The notes: generated from the sequence alone by a model not told the origin. DNA of 64,000 bases from Candidatus Rifleibacteriota bacterium (GCA_015233565.1 JADFXM010000001.1:62001-126000), one strand, 5' to 3'; positions 45,977 to 56,598 are shown, counted from the stretch's first letter. Translations and numbers: made by a program.

Positions 45977-48976
45977 TTAAGAAAATGAAAGTTTCCAGGA
46001 TTTTGCTATCAAATCAACAAATTTTGGCCAAAACAGGACGGGAGAAGTTCCGACGATAATAATTAACCAGTCATAAAAATCAAGTGGAACTGTTCGGAAG
46101 GTCACTCCACCGAACTGCACAATGAGAATTTGTCCAAAAAGTATTATTATTGCTACAAATATGAACCACGGGTTTGAGAAAATGGAAAGATAATCGAATG
46201 CTGAACTTGGAAGCCCGAAACGCCTGACATTAAAAAGGTTCCAAAATTGGACCATTACCAATATTGTGAAAAACATTGAAAGGCCGTATTCAGTTGTTGA
46301 TCCGGGTCCATTTTGTTGAAAAAACAAAAGTAGGCCAATAAAGAAAACGGTTGAGGAGAGCCCGAAAGCGATAATGTTTATGGCCATTTCCGGAGAAATA
46401 ATAAAATTTTCTTGTTTTCGGGGTGGTTTGTCCATGAGTATTTTAACGGGAGGCTCTGTGGCTAGCGCGAGAGCCGCAAAAGAATCCATGATAAGGTTGA
46501 TCCAAAGCATTTGAAGCACGGTTAAAGGAATTGGTAATCCCAGGATAGGGCAAAGAAGAGTTATTGCAAGAGCAGTAACATTTATGGAAAGCTGGAAAAC
46601 AAGAAATCTTTGGATATTCAGGTAGAGACAACGTCCCCATAGAATAGCTGTAGCGATGCTTGCAAATGAATCGTCCAGAAGAACAATGTCACTGGCCTCT
46701 TTTGCCATATCGGTTCCAACTTTCCCCATGGATAAGCCAACATCAGCGTGATGAAGTGCTGGGGCGTCATTTGCTCCATCGCCGGTAACTGCAACAACTT
46801 CCCCCGCTTGTTTTAATAGAACTACTGCACGAAGCTTGTCAAGAGGTTTTGCTCTGGAAAGGATTTTTAGTTTTCCTAGAACTTTGGTTGCTTGTTTATC
46901 TGAAAGTTCCTGGAATTGGCAACCGCAAATGTGTCTCTCTGGATCTTCATTTTCTGTCCACAAACCGATTTGTCGGGCAATTTCGATAGCGGTTTGTGAG
47001 TTATCACCGGTAATTATTTTGACATCGACTCCAGCTTTAAGACAAAGTTCTAGAGCTTTTCTAACTTCGGGACGAACTGGGTCTGCAATTGCAACGCAAC
47101 CTAACCAAGTCAAGTCGTGAGCAATTTTTTCAATTTCATCTATCTCTTGGTTTTCTGTTTCTGAAGGGAAGTTTCCGGGGACATTTGAGTCATTATTGCA
47201 TGAGTCATAGTTGCAGAAGGCAAAAGCCAAGGTTCTCATTCCGCGGCATTGGAAATCTTGAAGTAGTTGATTCAAAATTTCTCTTTCTTCCCCCATTGGG
47301 AAAGTTTCATCAGAACGTAGAATTTTGGAGCATTTTTCCAGGATTGTTTCGGGAGCACCTTTGAAATAAAGGATTGGTTTTCCATGCAGGAATTTACTTT
47401 GGCCAAAAGAAGCCATGAATTTTCGTTTAGGACAGAATATCCATTGGTGTTCCAGTTTAAAGTTGTCTCTTAGTGAGCGATAGTCTATTCCTTCTTTATT
47501 AAGCCAAATTAGTAATGCTCCTTCTGTTCGATTCCCAATTGATTGAACTTCCCCACTTGGCGTGCGGGAAAGGTTGGCTGTGCTGTTTGCTGAAATTCCT
47601 TCTGAGACCAGTTTTCCAGATAATGTTTCCCAATATGAGCAGGGTTTTTCAGCAAAGAAACCTGAAAAAGCTGGAATTTCAACGGACATCTCATTTTTTG
47701 TTAAAGTCCCTGTCTTATCAGAGCAGATTACAGTTACAGCTCCGATTGTTTCACATGCGTGCAGATTTCTGACAAGATTATGGTCGGCCATCATTTTTCG
47801 CATTCCATATGCAAGGCAGAGAGTGACAGCCATCGGCAGACCTTCAGGAACAGCAACCACAATAACAGCAACCACTATCATGAAGTATTTTAAAAAAATT
47901 CGGCTTGTTTCAAAGTTGAACCAATCATTCGGGACAGGCGATAGTACATTAAATAGTAGTCCTAAGAAGATTAACCCCAGAAAAGTATTGAAGCCTCTTA
48001 TAATTGGTTTAATTCTAACCTTTGGTTCCTTTATTTCCCTGCTTTTTCCAAACTCAATTTCATAGCCAAAAAATTTGACTACTCTAGTCAAATAAGGTGC
48101 CCAGATTTGAGTTGATGAAATTGCGATGCTTGTTGCAACAACAAAAAGAAAAAAGCATTCCGGAAAAGATAATCGAAAGTCACCGTTAATATAGCCCCTC
48201 GAAAATAGGGCAAAAAAAATAAGTAATGCCCCTACGAATCCAAATAAACTGATCAATTTTCCGAGTTTTTCAAGTTGTTTACCAAGAGGAGTCAGTTCAT
48301 TGATATTTTCTGTTGCCATTTTTGCAACTTTTCCACTTTCAGTTTCATTTCCTACAGCCGAAATTTTCATTATTCCGAAACCTTCGGTAACCATAGTTCC
48401 CCGAAATACCATTGTTTCAGAAAGAATTTCAGATTGTGAGAGATCCAATTCCTTTTTTACTTTTGCAATCTTTGCAACTGGAAATGATTCCCCAGTTAAT
48501 TTGGATTCATCTACAGAAAGTGAGAGGGCTTCGAATAAAACTCCATCGGCAGGAATTTCATCTCCTGTTTCAAGAATAACAATATCTTCTACTACCAAAC
48601 CGGAACGGGGAATTGAGATAACATTTTCCTCTCGAATAGTTTTAACAGGGGTATCCTCTTTTATTTGTATAAGCAAATTGAATTCTAATCGGGCTTTCCA
48701 TTCATTTAAGAAACTAAAAAAAGTTGCCAGGAAAATGGTAAGTATTATTGCAATTCCCTCGTAAGGTGTTCCTTCTACTAAACCGGTCAGTACAGCTAAA
48801 AACGCTGCGACCATTAAAATTTTTATAATCGGGTCGTCAAATTTTTCCAGGTAAAGTTTCCACCAGGGTTCAGGTTCAGGTGGAAGAATTTTGTTGGAAC
48901 CGAATTTTTTTCGATTTTCTTCAACCTTTTCTGGAGAAAGGCCCTTATAACGGGAATTTGTAGTTTTTGAGCTCAT
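45977..48976 (-). CDS. P-type Ca2+-transporting ATPase (PMCA-like, P2B)
   Basis: 999 residues. Actuator TGES at 161-164, phosphorylation DKTGTLT (Asp420), hinge VTGDGANDAPALHHADVG, and P2B-type ion-binding PEGLP (377-381) in TM4 and MLWINLIMDSFAALALAT in TM6, which place it with plasma-membrane-type Ca2+ pumps. The N-terminal ~40 residues are short, without an autoinhibitory domain. Between TM3 (~240-260) and TM4 (~363-380) the protein carries an extra ~90 residues including two more hydrophobic stretches (FFLFVVATSIAIS, FLGLIFLGLLFNVL), which the family normally lacks. Exports Ca2+ from the cytoplasm with ATP. Ion specificity is inferred from motifs. Confidence 0.9.
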   Translation of the reverse strand: MSSKTTNSRYKGLSPEKVEENRKKFGSNKILPPEPEPWWKLYLEKFDDPIIKILMVAAFLAVLTGLVEGTPYEGIAIILTIFLATFFSFLNEWKARLEFNLLIQIKEDTPVKTIREENVISIPRSGLVVEDIVILETGDEIPADGVLFEALSLSVDESKLTGESFPVAKIAKVKKELDLSQSEILSETMVFRGTMVTEGFGIMKISAVGNETESGKVAKMATENINELTPLGKQLEKLGKLISLFGFVGALLIFFALFSRGYINGDFRLSFPECFFLFVVATSIAISSTQIWAPYLTRVVKFFGYEIEFGKSREIKEPKVRIKPIIRGFNTFLGLIFLGLLFNVLSPVPNDWFNFETSRIFLKYFMIVVAVIVVAVPEGLPMAVTLCLAYGMRKMMADHNLVRNLHACETIGAVTVICSDKTGTLTKNEMSVEIPAFSGFFAEKPCSYWETLSGKLVSEGISANSTANLSRTPSGEVQSIGNRTEGALLIWLNKEGIDYRSLRDNFKLEHQWIFCPKRKFMASFGQSKFLHGKPILYFKGAPETILEKCSKILRSDETFPMGEEREILNQLLQDFQCRGMRTLAFAFCNYDSCNNDSNVPGNFPSETENQEIDEIEKIAHDLTWLGCVAIADPVRPEVRKALELCLKAGVDVKIITGDNSQTAIEIARQIGLWTENEDPERHICGCQFQELSDKQATKVLGKLKILSRAKPLDKLRAVVLLKQAGEVVAVTGDGANDAPALHHADVGLSMGKVGTDMAKEASDIVLLDDSFASIATAILWGRCLYLNIQRFLVFQLSINVTALAITLLCPILGLPIPLTVLQMLWINLIMDSFAALALATEPPVKILMDKPPRKQENFIISPEMAINIIAFGLSSTVFFIGLLLFFQQNGPGSTTEYGLSMFFTILVMVQFWNLFNVRRFGLPSSAFDYLSIFSNPWFIFVAIIILFGQILIVQFGGVTFRTVPLDFYDWLIIIVGTSPVLFWPKFVDLIAKSWKLSFS

Positions 48977-49192
48977 ATATTGAGATTAAAAAAAATTCCG
49001 AATTTGGAATATTGCAAAATTACTTGTCGCAAAAACAGTTTAAAATATCTTAAAATATCGGCAAAAGCAAATATGCTTTAAATGGCCCAATAGAAATGAG
49101 TAAAAATTTCTTGAATAATCATGAATACAAAGAAATTCAAATAAAAATAGAATTTTTATGAATGGTGTTGAAAAATAGCCAGGAGAAGAAAA

Positions 49193-49837
49193 ATGAAGAA
49201 AAATATGAAAAAATTTGCAGAGGAAATTATTTCCAGTCTGAAAAAAGTCTATCCGGATGCGTCTTGTGAGCTGGTTTTTGAAAATCCAGAGCAATTATTG
49301 GTTGCCACGATTCTTTCGGCTCAATGCACTGATGAAAGAGTTAATATTGTTACCAAGAAACTTTTTCAAAAATACAAGACTCTTAAAGATTTTTCTCAAG
49401 CTGAATTCAAGATATTAGCGGAAGAGATTCGCTCTACAGGGTTTTATCAAAATAAAGCAAAAAATATTATTGCTTGTTCAACTGAAATAATGGAAAAACA
49501 TTCGGGAGTTATCCCAAAAGATATGGAAACACTGATTACCTTACCTGGAGTTGGAAGAAAAACTGCTAATGTTATACTTGGAAGCGGTTATGAAATTCCC
49601 TCTGGAATTGTTGTCGATACACATGTGAAAAGGCTTTCATTCAGAATAGGCCTAACGGAACAAACTGATCCGGAAAAAATCGAATTTGAGTTAATGGAAA
49701 TTGTTTCCAAAGAAGATTGGATACTCTTTTCCCACATGTTAACCTGGCATGGGCGGCGGCGTTGTAAAGCAAGAAAGCCAGATTGTGCCACTTGTGAGAT
49801 AGAAAAAATTTGTCCAAAAAATTTACAGGTTCAATAA
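49193..49837 (+). CDS. nth: Endonuclease III (base excision repair glycosylase)
   Basis: 214 residues with AGGAG 7 bases before ATG. Helix-hairpin-helix LPGVGRKTA carries the catalytic Lys123, and VVDTHVKR holds Asp142. The C-terminal [4Fe-4S] cluster is complete: Cys191, 198, 201 and 207 (pattern C-6-C-2-C-5-C), all at the positions expected from E. coli Nth. Removes oxidised pyrimidines and nicks the abasic site. It stands alone between two minus-strand genes. Confidence 0.96.
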   Translation: MKKNMKKFAEEIISSLKKVYPDASCELVFENPEQLLVATILSAQCTDERVNIVTKKLFQKYKTLKDFSQAEFKILAEEIRSTGFYQNKAKNIIACSTEIMEKHSGVIPKDMETLITLPGVGRKTANVILGSGYEIPSGIVVDTHVKRLSFRIGLTEQTDPEKIEFELMEIVSKEDWILFSHMLTWHGRRRCKARKPDCATCEIEKICPKNLQVQ

Positions 49838-49846
49838 TTTCGCACT

Positions 49847-52297
49847 TTAGTTTGCGAGAATTTCGTTAACTGTCTTTTGGACTTTTCCATCGGGATCTGA
49901 TTTTATTCGTTTCAAATGTTCAAGTGCAGGTGGAAAATTTGACAGTTTTCCCAGCCCAATTGCTGCGTTTCTTCGAAAATCGGGATCGTTACTTCTGACA
50001 AATTGCACTAGGGTTGGAAAAAATCTTATTTCTTTAAGTTCACCTACGGCATATATTCCAGAGGTTTGAAATAATTTGTTATTATTTTTGAGCATTTTCA
50101 TCAAAAAGAAGTCAAGGTTGGGCATTCCAAGTTTCCATAAGCTAACAAGAGCATTTGCTCTAATTCGATTATTTTCGTGAAACACAAATGATTGTAGTCT
50201 TTTTATGGTTGATTGATCAATTACATTCTTTAAATCAGAAGCTCCCTCAATTGCATTTGCTTTAACCCGGGAATCTTTATCGTCAAAAAGATCAAATATT
50301 TTTTTTCTTTCATTTAATATTTGGCTTTTGGGTAAAATTTTAGCAAAAGAGGCTCTGATAAAAGGATCAGGATCATTTATTCCATCCAGAAGATCTATTA
50401 CATTATTATCTTGTGTCATCTCCGGCCAAATCAGAAGCATCAATTTAACAGACATTCTTCTTTTTTCTGGTTGGTCGCTTTTGAAATCCTGAATAATTTC
50501 GGGAACAAAGAATTTGTCCGATTTCATAAGTGTTAATGCTATAGATCTTCTATTCTTCTGGGAAATTTCATCAAAATTCTTTAGAAGTTTATGTCTGGTA
50601 ATGCTGATAATTGCTTCAAAAGCATTTTCTTTTAAAGATTTTTGAGTGGTGGACAACATCAGATTGTTTAATTTGGCAATGAAACTGGAATTTCCACCTT
50701 CCCGGACGATTTTAATCGCTTCATAAGCAATCCGTGAATCTTCATCAAGAAGAAAATCAGAAATGTTTTCATCGACTTCATCGAATTTAAATCGAAAATG
50801 TTTCAGTGCTTTTAAAACACTTAATCGTACCGATGGGCTTGGGTCTAGTTTTCGGGAGAATAAGATTGGAAGAACGCTGAAGGAATCAATTTTTCCTAAA
50901 AAGTCTATTATTTGACAACTAATTTTTTCATCCTGATTTTGAAGTGTTCTGATTAGGATGTCTTTTCCTCTAAGTGAATAGAGGACATCCAGAACTTCTT
51001 TTCGAAATTTTTCAGGTATGAATTGAAAATCATTAATAATTATTTGATCGAAAGCACCGCTAATGAATTGTTCGCTCTCAGAATCCTTGAAAAGGGACAT
51101 CATTGCCATTGGGGTTTCGGGAGTTTCCCAGTTCCAACATCGGATAAAGATTCTTCTTCTTTCAAGTCCATCGAGTGTTTTCAAATAATTAATCAGTGCT
51201 GATTTGGCGTGAAGTAAAATAAAAGGAAATCCCGCATAAAAACATTCTTCATCAAGACGACAAAGCTGAAAAAGACTTTCTCCCAAAACATCCTGGTGAA
51301 AAATTCCTTCCTTGCGAAAATAATCCAGCAATGGGGCTTTTAGTGAAATAATTCTTGCTTTGATGTCACTTTTCATTTCAGGGTTGTTAATGATGGGTTC
51401 AAGTTCTTCGATAGTGTTTTTTATCAGAGTTTCTATTGTAGTTGCTGCCAAATTTTGAATTTTTTCCGACTTTTCAGAAAGTAATTGGAAAGTGGTTGAA
51501 ATGGAGTTAATGTCTGCCAATTCCTTAAGTATCTCTGAAATTTTTAAAAGGGCAGATTCATTCAAAAATATTAATTTTTCGGAAAGTTTTTCAAAAAATA
51601 CACTTCCTAAGTGCTTCCAGTTTTGGAAAATTTGTGGATAAGCTGAAAGATGTATATCTGGCAAATTTTCCAGTATTGTATCCAGAAATTGCCGATCTTT
51701 AATTAGTTTCAGCATTCCGACAAGTTTTCCCTGAAGCCTTTTTTCATCGTCGGATTTTGTGAATCCTATGTTAAGAATCTCCAAAAAAATTGGATAAAGT
51801 AACGGATGTTGGAGTTTAACTAATCTTTCCAGCAAATTATTTTTTTGGGAAAAAGTCGACCGAGTCCAATTTTGGATTTCCTGATCAATTAAGCCACTAT
51901 TTTTAAGAGAATTCTGGATGATTTTGCTTTCAAGTGGTCGATCAATGCTTGTAATTGAAGCTTCAAGAACACTTAAGTGAGCAGGTGTCAAAGATGAAAA
52001 AATTTGTAGGAAATAATTGGGATAACTTCCTGCAAATTTTTTGAACAATTTAAATACTTCATTGAAATCATCTTTTGAAAGGTTGGAAGCCTTTGAAATT
52101 AGTATTTGGAATATTTTTTTGTGAACATCCTCAGCTCGAGTTTCCTGAAACTTTCTGCATAGAAAGGAGCCAAAACCCGGGTTAAAATTGGTTTCAATTT
52201 CTTCAGCGGCTATTTTAGAAAAAGTATCATTTATTGAAATCAGTCTCGAGAACGCTTCCTCCAAATTTAGTTGTGTAGATTTACCAAAACTAAACAT
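49847..52297 (-). CDS. Large HEAT-like helical-repeat protein
   Basis: 816 residues of alpha-helical repeats throughout; the C-terminal third has clear HEAT units (RVKANAIEGASDLKNV, RIRANALVSLWKLGM, DFRRNAAIGLGKL). The N-terminal two thirds are more diverged. No signal peptide or membrane helix. Similar in style to the 752-residue HEAT/TPR protein near dnaA but not closely alike. Convergent with nth, ten bases apart. Function unknown; HEAT proteins are binding scaffolds. Confidence 0.78.
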   Translation of the reverse strand: MFSFGKSTQLNLEEAFSRLISINDTFSKIAAEEIETNFNPGFGSFLCRKFQETRAEDVHKKIFQILISKASNLSKDDFNEVFKLFKKFAGSYPNYFLQIFSSLTPAHLSVLEASITSIDRPLESKIIQNSLKNSGLIDQEIQNWTRSTFSQKNNLLERLVKLQHPLLYPIFLEILNIGFTKSDDEKRLQGKLVGMLKLIKDRQFLDTILENLPDIHLSAYPQIFQNWKHLGSVFFEKLSEKLIFLNESALLKISEILKELADINSISTTFQLLSEKSEKIQNLAATTIETLIKNTIEELEPIINNPEMKSDIKARIISLKAPLLDYFRKEGIFHQDVLGESLFQLCRLDEECFYAGFPFILLHAKSALINYLKTLDGLERRRIFIRCWNWETPETPMAMMSLFKDSESEQFISGAFDQIIINDFQFIPEKFRKEVLDVLYSLRGKDILIRTLQNQDEKISCQIIDFLGKIDSFSVLPILFSRKLDPSPSVRLSVLKALKHFRFKFDEVDENISDFLLDEDSRIAYEAIKIVREGGNSSFIAKLNNLMLSTTQKSLKENAFEAIISITRHKLLKNFDEISQKNRRSIALTLMKSDKFFVPEIIQDFKSDQPEKRRMSVKLMLLIWPEMTQDNNVIDLLDGINDPDPFIRASFAKILPKSQILNERKKIFDLFDDKDSRVKANAIEGASDLKNVIDQSTIKRLQSFVFHENNRIRANALVSLWKLGMPNLDFFLMKMLKNNNKLFQTSGIYAVGELKEIRFFPTLVQFVRSNDPDFRRNAAIGLGKLSNFPPALEHLKRIKSDPDGKVQKTVNEILAN

Positions 52298-52399
52298 CCT
52301 CTTGCCCCTTATCTTTAAAATAACCTATTTAATTCAATGTTAAGAAACGCTTAATTTATTAAAATTGCTCTTTTAATTTTCAAAAACATCAGGGGATTT

Positions 52400-55114
52400 T
52401 TATTTTAGCTTAATAGCATTTTCCATTGCAATTGCTGTAACTGCTAAATTACCAAAAACTTGAGCAACCGGAACTAATTTTTTTACCAGGGGTTCAGAAT
52501 AAGGGCGTGTATCAATTGGGACCCAGATGGTATCGCCTGGTTCAGCCTTGGAAGATAGAAAACATTTTACTGGTCGCCTTTGTCGATGGAGTGTTGTGCC
52601 GTTCATTTTAATTAAAATTGCCTCATTAATATCAGCGTAATTAGCGGCACCACCTGCTTGTTTGATGTAAAAATCCAGCGTTTTTCCTTCTTCCCATAGG
52701 ATGCATGTGGGATTATTAACCGCTCCTTCAATTGAAACAGTGGTAGGTTTTTCCGGTATGAAGAGTTCGTCTCCTGTTTCTAAGGTTATATCATACTTTG
52801 AACTTTCAAATTTTCCATCGTTTGTGAGATGAATAACTACCCGCCCACTGGGGACATATTGATCCAGGCTTTCAAGGGCCTTTTGCTGAGCGAAATCTGT
52901 GGCTGAAGCCAGACCGACGCTATCAGTATTATAAGTATGGGATAACTTTGAAGATTGGATAGATTTTCCAATTTTAGTTGTTTGCAATATCCTGTGTAGA
53001 TTATCTTTTTGAGAATCTTGAACAGATTTTCTTTTTAAAATGGCACCTTTAGGAAAGGCCCTGCCCGTAAAGAAACCCGCTCTTTTTATGATTGAACTCA
53101 GTTTTTCACCAGGTTCAAATGTGTATTTTCCTGGATATTTGAATTCGCCTGAAAGAGTAATAAAATTATCGCGTTTCCAATCTGGGACGGCTCTAATAAT
53201 CAAACTATCAAAGGGTTGGAGAGTGATATTGCTTTGGGGTTCTTCTTGAAGCGCTTTATCGATTTCAATCTCTTTCCTTTCAATTTCTTTTTTCCCATCT
53301 TTAATATTAATTCTGGTAAGCTCGGCGGGAGTTTGGGAGGCCCCACACTTTAATCCACCAGCTGCGTGTATTAGATCTTTAATTTTCATTCCTGCCATTA
53401 GAGGATAAGAACCGGATTCCATTATTTCTCCGGAGATGGATACTGTTGCCCTTTCGTGTAAAGCTGCTGCGGGAAAGATAATTATTTCATCTCTTGGGAA
53501 GAGTTCTAAATCATATTTTGGATTTTTTTCAAGAACCTTGCCTGGATTAAAGCTAATCACATTGGTGGTTCCGCCAATTCCGATTTCTCGTCTTATTTCT
53601 CCGTAATCCAGATAGGGATCTTTTTTGAATAAGTCTGGCTTGTCAATTATGTTGGAGAGTTTCATTCCTGGCTTCCAAGGTCTTATTCCTGGCTCAAATA
53701 CATGGCCAATAAGTTTTACCAATTCCCGATTTCTTGGACTGACCGAAAAAATTGTGACCTTGTCTTGGTCTTGAAGAGTGACATTCATCAATTTTGGATT
53801 GGATATTTCAGATGCAGGAAGTTCACTTGAAAAGACAATTTGCCTTGAATGCGCCATAATTCGTGAGATTTGAATTTTTTGAACATTTCCGGATGGAATT
53901 ATTCCTCCTGCCATTTTAATAATGGTTGAAAGCTTAGTTTCATTGGTTTTCAACTCATAAAGAGCAGGCCTTTTTACGGCACCAGTAACTGAAATTCTTG
54001 GTCCGACGAGTGGAACAAAAACCACATCTCCTTCCTGGAGAGGAACGTCGGTTGATCGATTCCCATACATTAAAAAATCATAGAGATCGATTTCTGCCAG
54101 TTTTTTTTCACCACGTTTGAGCTCAATGGATCGCATTCCCCCGCGATTTGTAGGGCCTCCGGCTGTGAATAAAGCTGCATATGCGGTGGCAAATCCACCA
54201 AGTTCATAAACTCCCGGATTATTAACATCTCCGAGTACGAAAACTCGTATTTTCCTTTGTTTGATGGGAACTACGGACATTTCAAACTCCGAAACCTGAC
54301 GTTTAACAGCTTCATTGAGCGCAAGTTTCATTTCCGCGAAAGTCAATCCCATTACTGGAATCTTTCCAATTTTGGGAAGAATAATATCTCCTTCAACATT
54401 GACTTCAGTTGTAAATGAAGCTTCTTCCCGACCCCAGATAAAAATTTGAAAAGCATCACCCGGGCCGACTGTGTAATCTGGACCCATGGGGCCTTGAATG
54501 TTGCCTGTAGGATTTTTATTCATTTGTTTAAAAACTTCGTATCCAAATGGTTTTGTCGGAGTTACAATTTTCTTGTTTTCTTCGTTGGAAATCAAAGTTC
54601 CAAGAGATTCTTTTTCCTCTGTTTCGGTTGTGACTTTAGAAGGTTTTCCGGTTGTTGATTGCGATAAAGTTTTTTCACCAAAATCAAATTCCGCTGTTTC
54701 AATTTCATTTGAATCACTTGAAAATTTTCTTGCCCTGGATTGAGAAGAACTGCTAGTGGGTGTTTCATCAGAAACAAGGCCAGCGTTTCCCTCTTCGGTT
54801 GTTTTGTCCTTTGAATATTCAGCTTCCTGAGGTTTTGCGGATTCGACATTTTTCGCTGAAAAGTTGCTGCCGTAACTTGAATGAACAGCGCTTGAGTAAT
54901 CGCTTCCGGCGCTTTGAGAACTTCCTGATGGTCCGTTGTATCCCTGGACTTGGGAAAAACCAGGGACAGAAATACAAATTAAGAAGGTAAGTATAAAAAG
55001 TGGAAGCATCCATTTAAGAAGTCGGGATTTATCAATTCCGAAAGTTGGTTTTGAAATGCTGGATATAGTAACGCTTTGAATTGATTTAATAAAAATGTTT
55101 GAATTCTTAAGCAT
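52400..55114 (-). CDS. Polysaccharide export outer-membrane protein (Wza-like, SLBB domains)
   Basis: 904 residues, much longer than E. coli Wza. A membrane-like segment (MLPLFILTFLICISVPGFSQ, ~35-54) followed by a Ser/Glu-rich linker and then a PES domain (GPDYTVGPGDAFQIFIWG ~210-227) with the typical VNVEGDIILPKIGKIPVMGLT pattern. At least six SLBB domains follow, recognisable by repeats such as VFVLGDVNNPGVYELGGF and VSISGEIMESGSYPLMAG. A C-terminal short hydrophobic stretch (GNLAVTAIAMENAIKL) ends it. It should form the outer-membrane channel for capsule or exopolysaccharide. The first 30 residues lack signal-peptide features, so a start at a later methionine is possible. The start overlaps the preceding stop by 8 bases, so translation is coupled. 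Confidence 0.87.
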   Translation of the reverse strand: MLKNSNIFIKSIQSVTISSISKPTFGIDKSRLLKWMLPLFILTFLICISVPGFSQVQGYNGPSGSSQSAGSDYSSAVHSSYGSNFSAKNVESAKPQEAEYSKDKTTEEGNAGLVSDETPTSSSSQSRARKFSSDSNEIETAEFDFGEKTLSQSTTGKPSKVTTETEEKESLGTLISNEENKKIVTPTKPFGYEVFKQMNKNPTGNIQGPMGPDYTVGPGDAFQIFIWGREEASFTTEVNVEGDIILPKIGKIPVMGLTFAEMKLALNEAVKRQVSEFEMSVVPIKQRKIRVFVLGDVNNPGVYELGGFATAYAALFTAGGPTNRGGMRSIELKRGEKKLAEIDLYDFLMYGNRSTDVPLQEGDVVFVPLVGPRISVTGAVKRPALYELKTNETKLSTIIKMAGGIIPSGNVQKIQISRIMAHSRQIVFSSELPASEISNPKLMNVTLQDQDKVTIFSVSPRNRELVKLIGHVFEPGIRPWKPGMKLSNIIDKPDLFKKDPYLDYGEIRREIGIGGTTNVISFNPGKVLEKNPKYDLELFPRDEIIIFPAAALHERATVSISGEIMESGSYPLMAGMKIKDLIHAAGGLKCGASQTPAELTRINIKDGKKEIERKEIEIDKALQEEPQSNITLQPFDSLIIRAVPDWKRDNFITLSGEFKYPGKYTFEPGEKLSSIIKRAGFFTGRAFPKGAILKRKSVQDSQKDNLHRILQTTKIGKSIQSSKLSHTYNTDSVGLASATDFAQQKALESLDQYVPSGRVVIHLTNDGKFESSKYDITLETGDELFIPEKPTTVSIEGAVNNPTCILWEEGKTLDFYIKQAGGAANYADINEAILIKMNGTTLHRQRRPVKCFLSSKAEPGDTIWVPIDTRPYSEPLVKKLVPVAQVFGNLAVTAIAMENAIKLK

Positions 55115-56477
55115 TGGTATTTGTTCCTTCCGATTGTTTTAATATTTTTTTTGAAGGATTATTTCTTCGATGATCAATAAACACAAAAATAAGAGAGATG
55201 AAAAAACCGGTCATCGTTCCCATTATTCCATATGATGATTTCTGGGGTCGTATTTTTTTCTTTTGAATTACCGCGCGGTCAAGGATTCGAAAACTTGTAG
55301 ATTCATTTGCTTCGGTTATTTTTGCCATTGAAAGTTGTTGCATTAAGAGTTCATAGACTTTTTGGGCAATTTCAACTTTTCTTTTCAAACGGTAAAAATT
55401 CAAAATTAATTCTGGTGCTGAGGCAAGGCTTCCGCTCATTAACTCAGTCTCGTTTGAAAGGTCCTCGGTTTTTAAATTAGCAATAAAACCCTCTGTTCCT
55501 TGTTCCATTTGCTGGAGGCGATCTTTCATTGCAACAATTTCATCTTCAACCTTTTTCACGCCAGGGCTATTAGCCGTAGTTGATTTCAAAAGAACATCTC
55601 TTTCCATTTCTTTTGTTATAAGCTTAGCTTTGAGCTCTCCGAGTGTTTTGATTACGCTTTCAGTTTGAGCATTGATCGAGATGAGCTTATGCTCCTGCTG
55701 AAAATCTTTAAGATTATTCTCTGCCTCGGTAAGTTCAGTTTGGTATTTTTGACTTTGTTCCTCAATGTAGAGACGGGCTTTTCTTGCGTTTGTAAAGGTG
55801 TTTTGAGCGATGTATGAAGCAAGTTCATCCATATAACTATTAGCGATTACGGCTGCCATTGTGGCATTTGGAAGTTCGACAGAAAGAGCTGGAGGGTCGC
55901 TTTTAAGTGGTACATTTACCGAAACAACCATGGAAAGAGCTGTAGCTGCAATATCTTGTGAGATGGACTCACCATTGGTTGATTCATCTTTACTTTTTGG
56001 AAATAGTAATTCTATTACCTCTGGATGTTTTTCTATTACAGCACTAGCTAATAGACGGCTTTTTAAAATCATTGTAAATTGATTTATTCCGCCTTTTTCG
56101 GCCCCTCCACCAACATCTATTAAACCGCCAAGCCCTCCTAATTGACCTAGAATGGCTTGCATTCTGGAGCCAGAAGAAGATTCCACAGGCATGAAGGTGA
56201 CTTCTGCTTTATATATTGGAGTAATTGAAAATGAGTATGATATTGATAGGATTCCAAGTAAAAGGGAGAAAAATATAATAAGTATTTTCCTATTCCAAAG
56301 AGTTTGGAAGATTTCGCTCAGATCAATTTCGTCATCTCCAACAGTTTCCTGGCCCTGGAGACGATAGAGAGCTTCCATGTTTACTGGAACCATCATGACT
56401 GGTTGTTGAACCTGTTTTGCGTTTTCTGGTTTAATAATATTTTCAGAAGTAAATTTTTTTTCGTCCGTAGACCCCAA
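55107..56477 (-). CDS. Wzz/GumC-like polysaccharide chain-length protein (PCP family)
   Basis: 456 residues from TTG 56477, with GGAGGG 8 bases upstream. Residues ~50-70 (EIFQTLWNRKILIIFFSLLLGIL) and ~430 (GIMGTMTGFFISLIFVFI) are the two membrane helices, with a long coiled-coil periplasmic domain between (ARLYIEEQSQKYQTELTEAE). Wzz-type proteins set chain length or act as co-polymerases with a Wza-like channel, encoded directly downstream and overlapping by 8 bases. No tyrosine-kinase domain is attached. Together they imply exported surface polysaccharide; the sugar-synthesis genes are not in the window. Confidence 0.87.
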   Translation of the reverse strand: MGSTDEKKFTSENIIKPENAKQVQQPVMMVPVNMEALYRLQGQETVGDDEIDLSEIFQTLWNRKILIIFFSLLLGILSISYSFSITPIYKAEVTFMPVESSSGSRMQAILGQLGGLGGLIDVGGGAEKGGINQFTMILKSRLLASAVIEKHPEVIELLFPKSKDESTNGESISQDIAATALSMVVSVNVPLKSDPPALSVELPNATMAAVIANSYMDELASYIAQNTFTNARKARLYIEEQSQKYQTELTEAENNLKDFQQEHKLISINAQTESVIKTLGELKAKLITKEMERDVLLKSTTANSPGVKKVEDEIVAMKDRLQQMEQGTEGFIANLKTEDLSNETELMSGSLASAPELILNFYRLKRKVEIAQKVYELLMQQLSMAKITEANESTSFRILDRAVIQKKKIRPQKSSYGIMGTMTGFFISLIFVFIDHRRNNPSKKILKQSEGTNTNA

Positions 56478-56598
56478 TTTATTTCCCTCCGTTAAGAATA
56501 ATGGCAGAGTTTAACCTAATATTTTCACTAAATCAATATTTGTTTTATCATATAGTCCCATGCTAAAGTAATAGTTAAATTTTTTTTCGAGGAAAAAG

